Assembly (NCBI GenBank): GCA_946886855.1
Contig: CAMPJJ010000061.1
Location: 1 to 34,209 of the forward strand
Length of the DNA: 34,209 bases
Reading direction: 5' to 3'
Source of the DNA: an uncultured Roseateles sp.
GTDB lineage: Bacteria; Pseudomonadota; Gammaproteobacteria; Burkholderiales; Burkholderiaceae
The notes beneath the pieces are model-generated. The model saw only the letters and a list, made by a program, of their open reading frames with translations, did no database searches and was not told the origin of the DNA. How positions within the stretch are numbered: position 1 is the first letter of the stretch; every line of letters starts with the position of its first letter. This document shows, one piece after another, positions 8,024 to 15,990 of the stretch. The translations under genes were made by a program, and so were the position numbers.

Positions 8024-8931
8024 GCACCAACACTGACAAGACCGCCGACAAGGCCTCCGACAAGACGACTGCCGCCGGCGCCTCCACGCCCGAGCAGTAC
8101 GTCCAGCAGAAAGCCGCCGCGAGCGGCTCGAGCTTCTATTACGCCTTCCTCTTCCTGCCGCCGCCGCGTCGTGCGGCGATCACGGCCTTCTATGCGTTCT
8201 GCAGAGAGGTCGACGACGTCGTCGACGAGGTGTCCGATCCGGGCGTCGCCGCGACCAAGCTGGCCTGGTGGCGCAAGGAGGCGATGAGCGCCTTCAACGG
8301 CCAGCCCTCGCATCCCGCGATGAAGGCGCTGATGCCGCACGTGAAGGACTACGACATCCGCGTCGAGCACCTGCTGGCCGTCATCGACGGCTGCCAGATG
8401 GATCTGGAACAGACGCGCTACCTCGACTACCCCGGCTTGCAGCGCTACTGCCATCTGGTGGCGGGCGTGGTGGGCGAGGTGGCGTCGGGCATCTTCGGCC
8501 GCACGGATCCGCAGACCGTCGCCTACGCGCACAAGCTGGGTCAGGCGATGCAGCTCACCAACATCATCCGCGACGTCGGCGACGACGCGCGACGCGGCCG
8601 CATCTACCTGCCGGTGAGCGAGTTGCAGCAGTTCGACGTGAAGGCGCACGAGATCCTCAAGCGCGACGCTCCCTGGGGCTACAGCGACCGCTTCACCGCG
8701 CTGATGAAGTTCCAGGCGGAGCGCGCGCACGCGCTGTACGACGAGGCGGTGGCCCTGCTGTCCGACACCGATCGCAAGGCGCAGAAGCCCGGTCTCATGA
8801 TGGCGAACATCTATCGCACGCTGCTGCGCGAGATCGAGGCGGAGAACTTCCAGGTCCTGCACCAGCGCATCGCGTTGACGCCGCTGCGCAAGCTGTGGAT
8901 CGCGATGAAGACGAACTGGCGCGGGCGCTGA
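8020..8931 (+). CDS. hpnD: Presqualene diphosphate synthase HpnD
   Basis: HpnD condenses two farnesyl diphosphates to presqualene diphosphate, the first committed step to squalene. The 303-residue protein has both aspartate-rich motifs: EVDDVVDEVSD (about 63-73) and NIIRDVGDDARRGRIYLP (about 181-198). The ATG at 8020 overlaps the hpnC stop and follows GAAGGGA by about 8 nt. The N-terminus has an unusual Lys/Asp/Thr-rich lead-in (residues 2-20, TDKTADKASDKTT), absent from the family core, which begins at about residue 25. The hpnE start codon lies one base beyond the stop, so the three genes form one transcription unit. Confidence 0.93.
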   Translation: MSTNTDKTADKASDKTTAAGASTPEQYVQQKAAASGSSFYYAFLFLPPPRRAAITAFYAFCREVDDVVDEVSDPGVAATKLAWWRKEAMSAFNGQPSHPAMKALMPHVKDYDIRVEHLLAVIDGCQMDLEQTRYLDYPGLQRYCHLVAGVVGEVASGIFGRTDPQTVAYAHKLGQAMQLTNIIRDVGDDARRGRIYLPVSELQQFDVKAHEILKRDAPWGYSDRFTALMKFQAERAHALYDEAVALLSDTDRKAQKPGLMMANIYRTLLREIEAENFQVLHQRIALTPLRKLWIAMKTNWRGR

Positions 8932-8932
8932 C

Positions 8933-10216
8933 GTGACGCGCTTGGCCGTCATCGGCGGCGGCTGGGCGGGGCTCGCCGCGGCCGTCGAAGCCGTGTCGCT
9001 GGGCGCCGCGGTCACGCTGTTCGAGATGGCGCCGTCGCTTGGCGGACGCGCGCGCAGCCTGGAAGGCCTCGAGCCGGCGCTCGACAACGGCCAGCACATC
9101 CTGATCGGCGCCTACACGGACACGCTCGCGCTGATGCGGCGCGTCGGTGGCGATCCGGCTGCCGACCTGCTCCGCATGCCGCTGCGGCTGCGTTATCCCG
9201 ATCGCGAGACCTTGCGACTGCCGTCGGGGCCACCCACCCTCGCCTTCCTGCGAGGCGTGCTGGGCTGCTCGGCCTGGTCCTGGCAGGACCGGCTGCGATT
9301 CCTGGCGGCGAGCAGCCTGTGGACGATGCGCGGTTTCCGCTGCGATCCGGCGCTGACGGTCGCCCAGCTCTGTGCGCGGCTCCCCCGCGCGGTGCGCGAC
9401 GATCTGATCGATCCGCTGTGCGTCGCGGCGCTCAACACGCCGTCCGCCCAGGCCAGCGCGCAAGTCTTCCTGCGGGTGCTCAAGGACGCCCTGTTCAACG
9501 GCCCAGGCAGCGCGGATCTGCTGCTGCCCCGGCGAGGACTGAGCGCGCTGCTGCCGGCGCCCGCGCGCACCTGGCTGCTGTCGCGGGGCACGGAGATCCG
9601 CACGCAGCGCGTCCAGCGCCTCGACGCAGCGGGGCGGCGGTGGACCGTCGATGGCGAAGCGTTCGACGCCGTCATCGTGGCGTGCACCTCCGTCGAGGCC
9701 GCCCGCCTCACCCGGGATCTGGCGCCCCACTGGAGCGCCACGGCCAACGCGTTCGAGTTCCAGCCGATCGTCACCGTCTACCTGGACAGCGCAGGCTCGT
9801 CGCTGCCGGCACCGATGGTGGCGCTGCGCGAATCGGCGACGGAACCGGCGCAGTTCGCGTTCGACCTCGGCCAACTTGGTCAGCATCCGGGACTGTTCAG
9901 CCTCGTGGTCAGCGGTGCCGCGCCGTGGGTGGCACAAGGGCTGGCGGCCACCGGCGCTGCAGCGTTGGCGCAGGCGCGCGCGCATTTCCAGTGGGTGACG
10001 CCGCCGAAGATCGTCCGCGTGCTCAGCGAGAAGCGCGCGACCTTCGCCTGCACGCCCGATCTGATCCGGCCTGACGCCGCGATCGCGCCGGGGATCTGGG
10101 CCGCCGGCGACTACCTGGCGGGCCCCTACCCGGCCACCCTCGAGGGCGCGGTTCGCAGCGGCCTGTCGGCGAGCCGTTCCGCAATGCGGCACTCCGTCGT
10201 CAAAACGTCCGTCTGA
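8933..10216 (+). CDS. hpnE: Hydroxysqualene dehydroxylase HpnE
   Basis: HpnE is an FAD-dependent enzyme of the amine oxidase/phytoene desaturase superfamily that reduces hydroxysqualene to squalene. At the N-terminus a dinucleotide-binding Rossmann motif (VIGGGWAGLAAA) is followed by the acidic end of the second strand (LFEMAPSLGGRARS). The C-terminus has the FAD-closing motif GIWAAGDYLAGPYPATLEGA. The length of 427 residues is normal. The start codon is GTG 8933, one base after the hpnD stop. I see no hopene cyclase gene (shc) in the window, so the final cyclisation must be encoded elsewhere if hopanoids are made. Confidence 0.92.
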   Translation: MTRLAVIGGGWAGLAAAVEAVSLGAAVTLFEMAPSLGGRARSLEGLEPALDNGQHILIGAYTDTLALMRRVGGDPAADLLRMPLRLRYPDRETLRLPSGPPTLAFLRGVLGCSAWSWQDRLRFLAASSLWTMRGFRCDPALTVAQLCARLPRAVRDDLIDPLCVAALNTPSAQASAQVFLRVLKDALFNGPGSADLLLPRRGLSALLPAPARTWLLSRGTEIRTQRVQRLDAAGRRWTVDGEAFDAVIVACTSVEAARLTRDLAPHWSATANAFEFQPIVTVYLDSAGSSLPAPMVALRESATEPAQFAFDLGQLGQHPGLFSLVVSGAAPWVAQGLAATGAAALAQARAHFQWVTPPKIVRVLSEKRATFACTPDLIRPDAAIAPGIWAAGDYLAGPYPATLEGAVRSGLSASRSAMRHSVVKTSV

Positions 10217-10335
10217 CGCCCCTCGTCGCCCGGTCCGCGCACCGCTGATGGGCAAATACGACGGATCGCGCGCGGTAGATGCGCCTCTCGGTTTCGCCAT
10301 GCAAAACCCGTGAGAAATCCATCACAATCGTCCGC

Positions 10336-11103
10336 ATGAAGTCCAAGGAGCTCCAGTCCCCCGCCATCCAGGTCCTCGAGCGCACGTTCGCGCTGCTGGA
10401 CGTTCTGGCCCAGCATCAGGACCCCGTGTCGCTGAAGCTGATCGCCGAGACCACCGGCCTGCATCCATCGACCGCCCACCGCATCCTCAACGACCTGACC
10501 CTGGGACGTTTCGTGGACCGTCCGGAGGCTGGCAGCTATCGGCTGGGCATGCGGCTGCTGGAACTGGGCAACCTGGTGAAGGCTCGACTGGACGTGCGCG
10601 AAGCCGCGATCGGCCCGATGCGGGAGCTTCACAAGCTGACCCACCAGCCGGTCAACCTGTCGGTCCGGCAGGGCGACGAGATCGTCTACATCGAGCGCAC
10701 CTACTCCGAGCGCAGCGGCATGCAGGTCGTGCGCGCAGTCGGTGGCCGCGCGCCGCTGCACCTGACGTCGGTCGGCAAGCTTTTCCTGGCCAGCGACGAT
10801 CCTCAGCGCGTGCGCGCGTATGCGACGCGGACCGGCCTGTCCGGTCACACGCGCAACAGCTTGACCGAGATCAACCTGCTCGAACGCGAGATGGCGCTGG
10901 TCCGTCAACGCGGCGTCGCCCGCGACGACGAGGAGCTCGAACTGGGCGTGCGCTGCATGGCCGCCGGCATCTACGACGACCAGGGCAAGCTGGTGGCGGG
11001 ACTGTCGATCTCGGCGCCCGCGGACCGATTGGAAGAAGGCTGGCTGCCTCGCCTGAAGGAGACGGCGACGCGGATCTCGGCCTCGCTCGGTTTCCGGGGC
11101 TGA
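10336..11103 (+). CDS. IclR-family transcriptional regulator
   Basis: IclR proteins have an N-terminal winged helix-turn-helix and a C-terminal GAF-like effector domain that binds small organic acids or aromatics. The helix-turn-helix is at about 13-60 (SLKLIAETTGLHPSTAHRIL) and the effector domain at about 85-250, with the family-typical GRAPLHLTSVGK and GLSISAPADR stretches. I start at ATG 10336 (MKSKELQSPAIQVLERTF), which matches the family start; the upstream ORF portion looks non-coding. The length is 255 residues. It follows hpnE by 119 bp on the same strand, so it may be separately transcribed. Nothing in the sequence says what it regulates, and a role in hopanoid control is only a guess from position. 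Confidence 0.9.
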   Translation: MKSKELQSPAIQVLERTFALLDVLAQHQDPVSLKLIAETTGLHPSTAHRILNDLTLGRFVDRPEAGSYRLGMRLLELGNLVKARLDVREAAIGPMRELHKLTHQPVNLSVRQGDEIVYIERTYSERSGMQVVRAVGGRAPLHLTSVGKLFLASDDPQRVRAYATRTGLSGHTRNSLTEINLLEREMALVRQRGVARDDEELELGVRCMAAGIYDDQGKLVAGLSISAPADRLEEGWLPRLKETATRISASLGFRG

Positions 11104-11144
11104 GACGGCTCGGAAGATGGCTCGGAAGACGGATGGAAAACGAC

Positions 11145-11170
11145 GAAGCGGGCTCAAGGCCCGCTTCTTT
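11145..11170. terminator. Bidirectional terminator between the IclR gene and pbpG
   Basis: GAAGCGGGC (11145-11153) and GCCCGCTTC (11159-11167) form a 9-bp perfect stem with a 5-nt loop. TCTTTCATT follows on the plus strand and GTCGTTTTCC on the minus strand. The two flanking genes converge here, so one hairpin can end both. Confidence 0.75.
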
Positions 11171-11190
11171 CATTCCGGCGCTACCGACGC

Positions 11191-12267
11191 CTACTTGGCC
11201 GAGAGCACCGGAGTCAGCGACGTCGCGCCGACGGTCGCCGGAGTCGCCACGGCCGCCAACGGCGACGCAGCGCCGGTCAGCCACTTGCGCACGCGTTCGG
11301 CATCGCCGATGCGCGAGTACTTCCCGGCGGAATCCAGGAACACCATGATCAGCTTGCGGCCGGCGAGCTGCGCCTGCATGACCAGGCACTGACCGGCCTC
11401 GTTGATGAAACCGGTCTTCTGCAGGCCGATGTCCCAGTCGCCCTTGCGGACCAGGCCGTTGGTCGTGCCGAAGCGGACCTGCTTGCGGCCCAGCGCCACG
11501 GTGTATTCGGACGAGGTCGACAGCTCGCGCATCAGCGGGAACGAGTGCGCCACCTTCACCAGTTTGGCGAGGTCGGCGGCGCTCGATTGGTTGCGGCTGG
11601 ACAGGCCGGTCGGCTCGACGTAATGGGTATCCATCATGCCCAGCATCTGGGCCTTGGCGTTCATCGCCGCGACGAAGGTTTCCAGCCCGCCGGGATAGTT
11701 CCGACCGAGCGCATGCGCCGCGCGGTTCTCCGAGGACATCAGCGCCAGGTGCAGGAGTTCACCGCGCGTCAGCGTCGTGCCGACGGCCAGGCGGGAGCCG
11801 GTGAACTTCTCGGTGTCCTTGTCCTCGTCGGTGATCTCGATCTTGTCATCGAGCGACTGGTTCGCCTCCACGACGAGCAGCGCGGTCATCAGCTTGGTGA
11901 TGGACGCGATCGGCAGGACCGCCGACGGATTCTTCGAGAACAGGACCTCGTTGGTGTCCTGGTCGACGACGTAGGCGACGCTGGATTTCAGGTCGAGGGG
12001 ATCTTCGGTGTCGTGCAGGCCGTACATCGTCCCGAAGGACGGTTTGGACGGGACGACTTCCCGGATCGGGGCTGCCGCACGGGCCGCCACCTTGCGCGGA
12101 GAGCGCGGGGCCGGCTTGGCCTGCCGCACGCTCTTCACCTTGGCTTTGGAGGACGACGAGGTGGCCGCCTGCGCCGATTGGATCGGCGCGAGACTGGCGG
12201 TCAAGCCCGTCAGCAACATGACGCCGCTGAGCGCGGCACCAGACAGCAATGTCGCAATGGTCTTCAA
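11191..12267 (-). CDS. pbpG: D-alanyl-D-alanine endopeptidase (PBP7/8 type, peptidase S11)
   Basis: This periplasmic low-molecular-mass penicillin-binding protein cleaves peptide cross-links in peptidoglycan. All three active-site motifs are present: SITK (about 122-125), SEN (about 179-181) and KTG (about 284-286). The likely start is TTG 12267, giving 358 residues with a signal peptide LKTIATLLSGAALSGVML ending near QSAQA. The choice is supported by GGGGA upstream and by a promoter (12293-12321) that would lie inside the coding region if the longer ORF to 12327 were used. A basic, Ala/Pro-rich linker (about 40-75) separates the signal peptide from the catalytic domain. It could be called a carboxypeptidase, but the length and spacing fit PBP7 better. 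Confidence 0.88.
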   Translation of the reverse strand: MKTIATLLSGAALSGVMLLTGLTASLAPIQSAQAATSSSSKAKVKSVRQAKPAPRSPRKVAARAAAPIREVVPSKPSFGTMYGLHDTEDPLDLKSSVAYVVDQDTNEVLFSKNPSAVLPIASITKLMTALLVVEANQSLDDKIEITDEDKDTEKFTGSRLAVGTTLTRGELLHLALMSSENRAAHALGRNYPGGLETFVAAMNAKAQMLGMMDTHYVEPTGLSSRNQSSAADLAKLVKVAHSFPLMRELSTSSEYTVALGRKQVRFGTTNGLVRKGDWDIGLQKTGFINEAGQCLVMQAQLAGRKLIMVFLDSAGKYSRIGDAERVRKWLTGAASPLAAVATPATVGATSLTPVLSAK

Positions 12268-12292
12268 TCCAGTCCCCAGGTCAGTGGGAGCG

Positions 12293-12321
12293 AGTGTAGG
12301 GGATCGCTGAAAGACCGGCAA
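12293..12321 (-). promoter_or_regulatory. Promoter of pbpG
   Basis: Minus strand: TTGCCG (12316-12321), a spacer of exactly 17 bp and TACACT (12293-12298, 4 of 6). Transcription would start near 12286, leaving a leader of about 20 nt before the TTG start at 12267. Confidence 0.55.
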
Positions 12322-12403
12322 GATCAATGACTTAACGCAGGCTCTTAAAGTGCCTGAATCCGTGCCATCCGACGCGGCCGAGGGCTCCGCGTTCGTTGTC
12401 CTG

Positions 12404-13945
12404 TCAACCTTGGGCGGCGACCCGCTCCGTCTTGCTCTGCAACTTGTTGAGAGCGCTCAAATATGCTTTCGCCGAGGCGACCACGATATCGGGATCTGCC
12501 CCCACGCCGTTCACCACGCGACCCGCATGTTGCAGTCGCACCGTGACTTCGCCCTGCGATTCTGTGCTGCCGCTGGTGATTGCGCTGACCGAATACAGCA
12601 GCATTTCCGCCCCACTTTGGACCTTGCTCTCTATCGCCTTGAGCACCGCGTCCACCGGACCGTTGCCGTCGCTCTCGGTGCGATGCTCGGTATCCCCCTC
12701 GGCGAAGACCACCTCCGCCTGGGGCCGCTCGCCGGTTTCCGAGCGCTGCGCCAGCGCCACCAGCCGGAAGTGCTCCTGGACCTGGGTGACCGACTCGTCC
12801 ATCACCAGCGCGATGATGTCCTCGTCGAAGATCTCGGACTTGCGGTCGGCCAGGTCCTTGAAACGGACGAAGGCGGCATTGATCTCGGCCTCCGACTCCA
12901 GCACGACGCCCAACTCCTGCAGCCGCTGCTTGAACGCATTGCGCCCCGAGAGCTTGCCCAGCACGATCTTGTTGGCGCTCCAGCCGACGTCCTCGGCGCG
13001 CATGATCTCGTAGGTGTCGCGGGCCTTCAGCACGCCGTCCTGGTGGATGCCGGACGCATGGGCGAAGGCATTGGCGCCCACCACGGCCTTGTTCGGCTGG
13101 ATCACGAAACCGGTCGTCTGCGACACCAGTTTCGAGGCCGGGACGATCTGGGACGGATCCACCCGCACGTCCAGCCCGAAATAGTCCCGGCGCGTCTTGA
13201 CCGCCATCACGACTTCTTCGAGCGAACAGTTGCCCGCCCGTTCACCCAGGCCGTTGATGGTGCACTCGACCTGTCGGGCGCCGCCGATCTTCACGCCGGC
13301 CAGCGAGTTCGCCACCGCCATGCCCAGATCGTTGTGGCAGTGGACGCTCCAGATCGCCTGGTCCGAGTTCGGCACCCGCTCGCGCAGCGTCTTGATGAAC
13401 TGGCCGTAGAGCTCCGGGATTGCATAGCCGACGGTGTCGGGGATATTGATGGTGCGTGCGCCCTCGCGGATCACCGCCTCGACGACACGGGCGAGGAACT
13501 CCGGATCGGAGCGGTAGCCGTCCTCGGGCGAGAACTCGATGTCGTCGGTCAGCGTGCGGGCGAAGCGCACCGCCTGGGTCGCCTGTTCCAGCACCTGCTC
13601 GCGGGTCATGCGCAGCTTCTTCTCCATGTGGAGCTCGCTGGTCGCAATGAAGGTATGGATGCGGGCGCGGGCCGCGCCCTTGAGCGCCTCGGCGGCGCGG
13701 GCGATGTCGCGGTCGTTCGCGCGGGCCAGCGAGCAGATGATGCTGTCGCGGATCGCGTCGGCGATCGCCTTCACCGCGTCGAAGTCGCCCTGGCTGGCCG
13801 CCGCGAACCCCGCCTCGATCACATCCACCTTCAGTCGCTCCAGCTGCCGCGCAATGCGCAGCTTCTCGTCCTTGGTCATGGACGCGCCCGGCGATTGCTC
13901 GCCGTCGCGCAGCGTGGTGTCGAAGATGATCAGGTGGTCGGACAT
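12404..13945 (-). CDS. leuA: 2-isopropylmalate synthase, type 1 (bacterial LeuA)
   Basis: This enzyme condenses 2-ketoisovalerate with acetyl-CoA, the first step committed to leucine. The HMGL-like TIM barrel starts with [15 protein letters not shown] (6-20, catalytic Arg13 and metal ligand Asp14). Metal-binding His202 and His204 lie in SVHCHNDLG, and NGLGERAGN follows. The C-terminal LeuA allosteric domain (about 390-505) is present, so leucine feedback is expected. The start ATG 13945 ([15 protein letters not shown]) follows GGAAG by 7 nt and matches the family. The length of 513 is standard. It lies 105 bp downstream of a second, distantly related leuA on the same strand. It could instead have drifted toward citramalate synthesis, but the sequence looks like standard LeuA. 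Confidence 0.93.
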   Translation of the reverse strand: MSDHLIIFDTTLRDGEQSPGASMTKDEKLRIARQLERLKVDVIEAGFAAASQGDFDAVKAIADAIRDSIICSLARANDRDIARAAEALKGAARARIHTFIATSELHMEKKLRMTREQVLEQATQAVRFARTLTDDIEFSPEDGYRSDPEFLARVVEAVIREGARTINIPDTVGYAIPELYGQFIKTLRERVPNSDQAIWSVHCHNDLGMAVANSLAGVKIGGARQVECTINGLGERAGNCSLEEVVMAVKTRRDYFGLDVRVDPSQIVPASKLVSQTTGFVIQPNKAVVGANAFAHASGIHQDGVLKARDTYEIMRAEDVGWSANKIVLGKLSGRNAFKQRLQELGVVLESEAEINAAFVRFKDLADRKSEIFDEDIIALVMDESVTQVQEHFRLVALAQRSETGERPQAEVVFAEGDTEHRTESDGNGPVDAVLKAIESKVQSGAEMLLYSVSAITSGSTESQGEVTVRLQHAGRVVNGVGADPDIVVASAKAYLSALNKLQSKTERVAAQG

Positions 13946-14050
13946 GTCGGGGCTTCCTTGCGGTGGCGGGCCGCGGGCCGGCTCGGCCCGATCGGCGAGT
14001 TTAGGCGGCGCCAGGGCGACACCCACGCGGCACAGGGGCCGCGCGGGATC

Positions 14051-15736
14051 TCACACGGCAACGCGGTCGGCCAGCTTCAGTACACCACGCTGCGACGCGC
14101 GGCGCAGGCCGGAGACGATCGCCTTCAGCGACGCCGACGCGATGTTGCCGTCCATGCCGACGCCGAACAGCGTCGCTTCGCCCACGCGGAGCTCCAGGTA
14201 GGCCACGGCCTGCGCGTCGGCGCCGCTGCCCATCGCGTGCTCGTGGTAGTCCAGCACCCGCACCTGGGTCTTCAGCAGCTTGTTCAGGCCCTCGACGAAC
14301 GCGTCGATCGGTCCCTTGCCCTGGCCGTCGATCTTGACCATGCGCACGCACAGGTCGGCCTGCGCCTGGACGCGGGTCTGGCCGTCTTCCGCCGTGTCGA
14401 TCTGCGGGTGCAGCGAGGGCGCCTGCTTCACGCCGTACTCACGGTCGAAGATCCGCCACAGATCGGCCGCGCCGAGCTCCTTGCCGTTCGTGTCCATCAC
14501 GCCCTGGACGATCTGGCTGAACTCGATCTGGAGGCGGCGCGGGAGTTCGATGCCGTACTCGGCCTCGAGCAGGTAGGAGATGCCGCCCTTGCCCGACTGG
14601 CTGTTGACGCGGATCACCGCCTCATAGCTGCGACCCAGGTCCTTCGGGTCGATCGGCAGGTACGGGATCTCCCAGACATCGCCGTCCTTGCGGGCGGCAA
14701 AGGCCTTCTTGATGGCGTCCTGGTGCGAGCCGGAGAACGAGGTGTAGACCAGTTCGCCGACATACGGATGGCGCGGATGCACCGGCAACTGGTTGCAGTG
14801 CTCGACGCAGCGGCGGATCTCGTCGATGTCGGAGAAATCCAGTCCCGGATGCACGCCCTGCGTGTACAGGTTGAGCGCGACGTTCACCAGGTCCAGGTTG
14901 CCGGTGCGCTCGCCGTTGCCGAAGAGGCAGCCTTCGAGGCGGTCGGCACCGGCCATGATCGACAGCTCGGCGGCGGCCGTGCCAGTGCCGCGATCGTTGT
15001 GCGGATGGACCGACAGCACGATGCAGTCGCGGCGTTCGACGTTGCGCCCCATCCATTCGATCATGTCGGCGAACAGGTTCGGCGTGGAATGCTCGACCGT
15101 CGACGGCAGGTTGATGATGATCTTGCGCTCCGGGGTCGCCCCCCAGGCCTCGGTCACCGCGTCGACGACGCGCTTGGAGAAGTTCAACTCGGCGCTGGAG
15201 AACATCTCCGGCGAATACTCGAAGCGGAAGTCCGTCTCCGGCTGCTTGTCGGCGAACTCGCGGATCATCCGCGTGTGGGTGACGGCCAGATCGACGATCT
15301 CGTCCTCGCTCATGCCCAGCACGACGCGGCACATCACCGGCGCGACGGCGTTGTACAGGTGGACCACGGCGCGCTTGGCACCGACGAGCGACTCAAACGT
15401 GCGTTCGATCAGCGGCTGGCGCGCCTGCGTCAGCACCTGGATCGTCACGTCGTCGGGGATGTGCCCCTGCTCGATCAGCAGCCGCACGAAGTCGAAATCG
15501 GTCTGCGACGCAGACGGGAAACCGACCTCGATCTCCTTGAAGCCGATCTTCACCAGCATCTGGAACATGCGCAGCTTGCGCTCGGGGTCCATCGGCTCGA
15601 TCAGCGCCTGGTTGCCGTCACGCAGGTCGGTGCTCAGCCACAGCGGCGCCTTCGTGATCTGCACGTCGGGCCAGCGGCGGTCCGGAAGGGCGATGGGGGC
15701 GAAGGCGCGGTACTTGGTCTGCGGTTGCTTGAGCAT
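14051..15736 (-). CDS. leuA: 2-isopropylmalate synthase, type 2 (longer LeuA form)
   Basis: This is the same reaction as the downstream gene but the other LeuA branch, the form found in fungi, actinobacteria and many proteobacteria. It has the N-terminal lead-in with [17 protein letters not shown] (29-45, catalytic Arg39-Asp40), His244 and His246 in [10 protein letters not shown], and [12 protein letters not shown]. The C-terminal regulatory domain is at about 430-555. The length is 561 residues. The start is ATG 15736 with CAGGA 9 nt upstream. The gene follows pssA and has its own promoter, leader peptide and attenuator (15742-15955), so it is expected to respond to leucine supply. It is read in the same direction as the second leuA and may be cotranscribed with it. 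Confidence 0.94.
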   Translation of the reverse strand: MLKQPQTKYRAFAPIALPDRRWPDVQITKAPLWLSTDLRDGNQALIEPMDPERKLRMFQMLVKIGFKEIEVGFPSASQTDFDFVRLLIEQGHIPDDVTIQVLTQARQPLIERTFESLVGAKRAVVHLYNAVAPVMCRVVLGMSEDEIVDLAVTHTRMIREFADKQPETDFRFEYSPEMFSSAELNFSKRVVDAVTEAWGATPERKIIINLPSTVEHSTPNLFADMIEWMGRNVERRDCIVLSVHPHNDRGTGTAAAELSIMAGADRLEGCLFGNGERTGNLDLVNVALNLYTQGVHPGLDFSDIDEIRRCVEHCNQLPVHPRHPYVGELVYTSFSGSHQDAIKKAFAARKDGDVWEIPYLPIDPKDLGRSYEAVIRVNSQSGKGGISYLLEAEYGIELPRRLQIEFSQIVQGVMDTNGKELGAADLWRIFDREYGVKQAPSLHPQIDTAEDGQTRVQAQADLCVRMVKIDGQGKGPIDAFVEGLNKLLKTQVRVLDYHEHAMGSGADAQAVAYLELRVGEATLFGVGMDGNIASASLKAIVSGLRRASQRGVLKLADRVAV

Positions 15737-15741
15737 GAGAG

Positions 15742-15809
15742 CGTTCCTGTGGGTTCAGGGGCGCAACTCGCAGACTCTCCAGAAACAGGAACGGCCCGTT
15801 GCGAGTTGC
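15742..15809 (-). promoter_or_regulatory. Alternative pairings covering the leuA ribosome-binding site
   Basis: Two further perfect complementarities lie in the leuA leader. The 10-nt segment at 15800-15809, in the loop of the attenuator, pairs with 15763-15772. The 9-nt segment CGTTCCTGT (plus 15785-15793), which is the foot and tail of the attenuator, pairs with ACAGGAACG (15742-15750), which contains the AGGA ribosome-binding site of leuA. The two pairings cross, so they are alternatives or a pseudoknot. Confidence 0.5.
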
Positions 15810-15821
15810 ATTCGGGCCGTT
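15781..15821 (-). terminator. Leucine-operon attenuator
   Basis: On the minus strand AACGGCCCG (15813-15821) and CGGGCCGTT (15790-15798) form a perfect 9-bp stem with a 14-nt loop, followed by CCTGTTTCT. It lies 40 bp beyond the stop of the leader peptide and 54 bp before leuA. This is the arrangement of a ribosome-controlled attenuator. Confidence 0.75.
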
Positions 15822-15860
15822 GATCTGGGATGAGCGTCTGGATGGACGGACGTGCGCGAT

Positions 15861-15917
15861 CTAGCGAACCCGAGGGTCACCTGGTAGTAGCAGCGCAATT
15901 CGGGCCGGGGACGTCAT
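15861..15917 (-). CDS. leuL: leu leader peptide, 18 residues with Leu-Leu-Leu
   Basis: The reading frame ATG 15917 to TAG 15861 encodes MTSPARIALLLPGDPRVR. Residues 9-11 are three leucines in a row with codons CTG CTA CTA; CTA is rare in this GC-rich DNA. The frame lies directly between a good promoter and an attenuator hairpin upstream of leuA. That is the layout of an amino-acid biosynthesis leader, where ribosome stalling at leucine codons would decide whether the terminator forms. No Shine-Dalgarno is visible, and the predicted transcription start is within a few bases of the ATG, so the peptide may be translated from a nearly leaderless mRNA. It is too short for ordinary gene finders. 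Confidence 0.8.
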   Translation of the reverse strand: MTSPARIALLLPGDPRVR

Positions 15918-15925
15918 AGCGGTTG

Positions 15926-15955
15926 AATATAGAGGCGCGGCGCGTGCAGCGTCAA
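15926..15955 (-). promoter_or_regulatory. Promoter of the leuA leader
   Basis: Minus strand: TTGACG (15950-15955, 5 of 6), an 18-bp spacer and TATATT (15926-15931, 5 of 6). Only 8 bp separate the -10 box from the leader-peptide ATG at 15917. The promoter lies 35 bp beyond the pssA stop codon, so leuA is expressed separately from pssA. Confidence 0.7.
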
Positions 15956-15990
15956 CGTCAGTGGGCGAATGGCCGCGCCGCGAGCATTCG

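Noticed and set aside
12350..15823. 1157-codon open frame on the plus strand across both leuA genes
   Set aside because: It spans two clear minus-strand genes, the spacer between them and part of the leader; composition is the His/Asp/Arg-rich antisense pattern. No ribosome-binding site or known domain.
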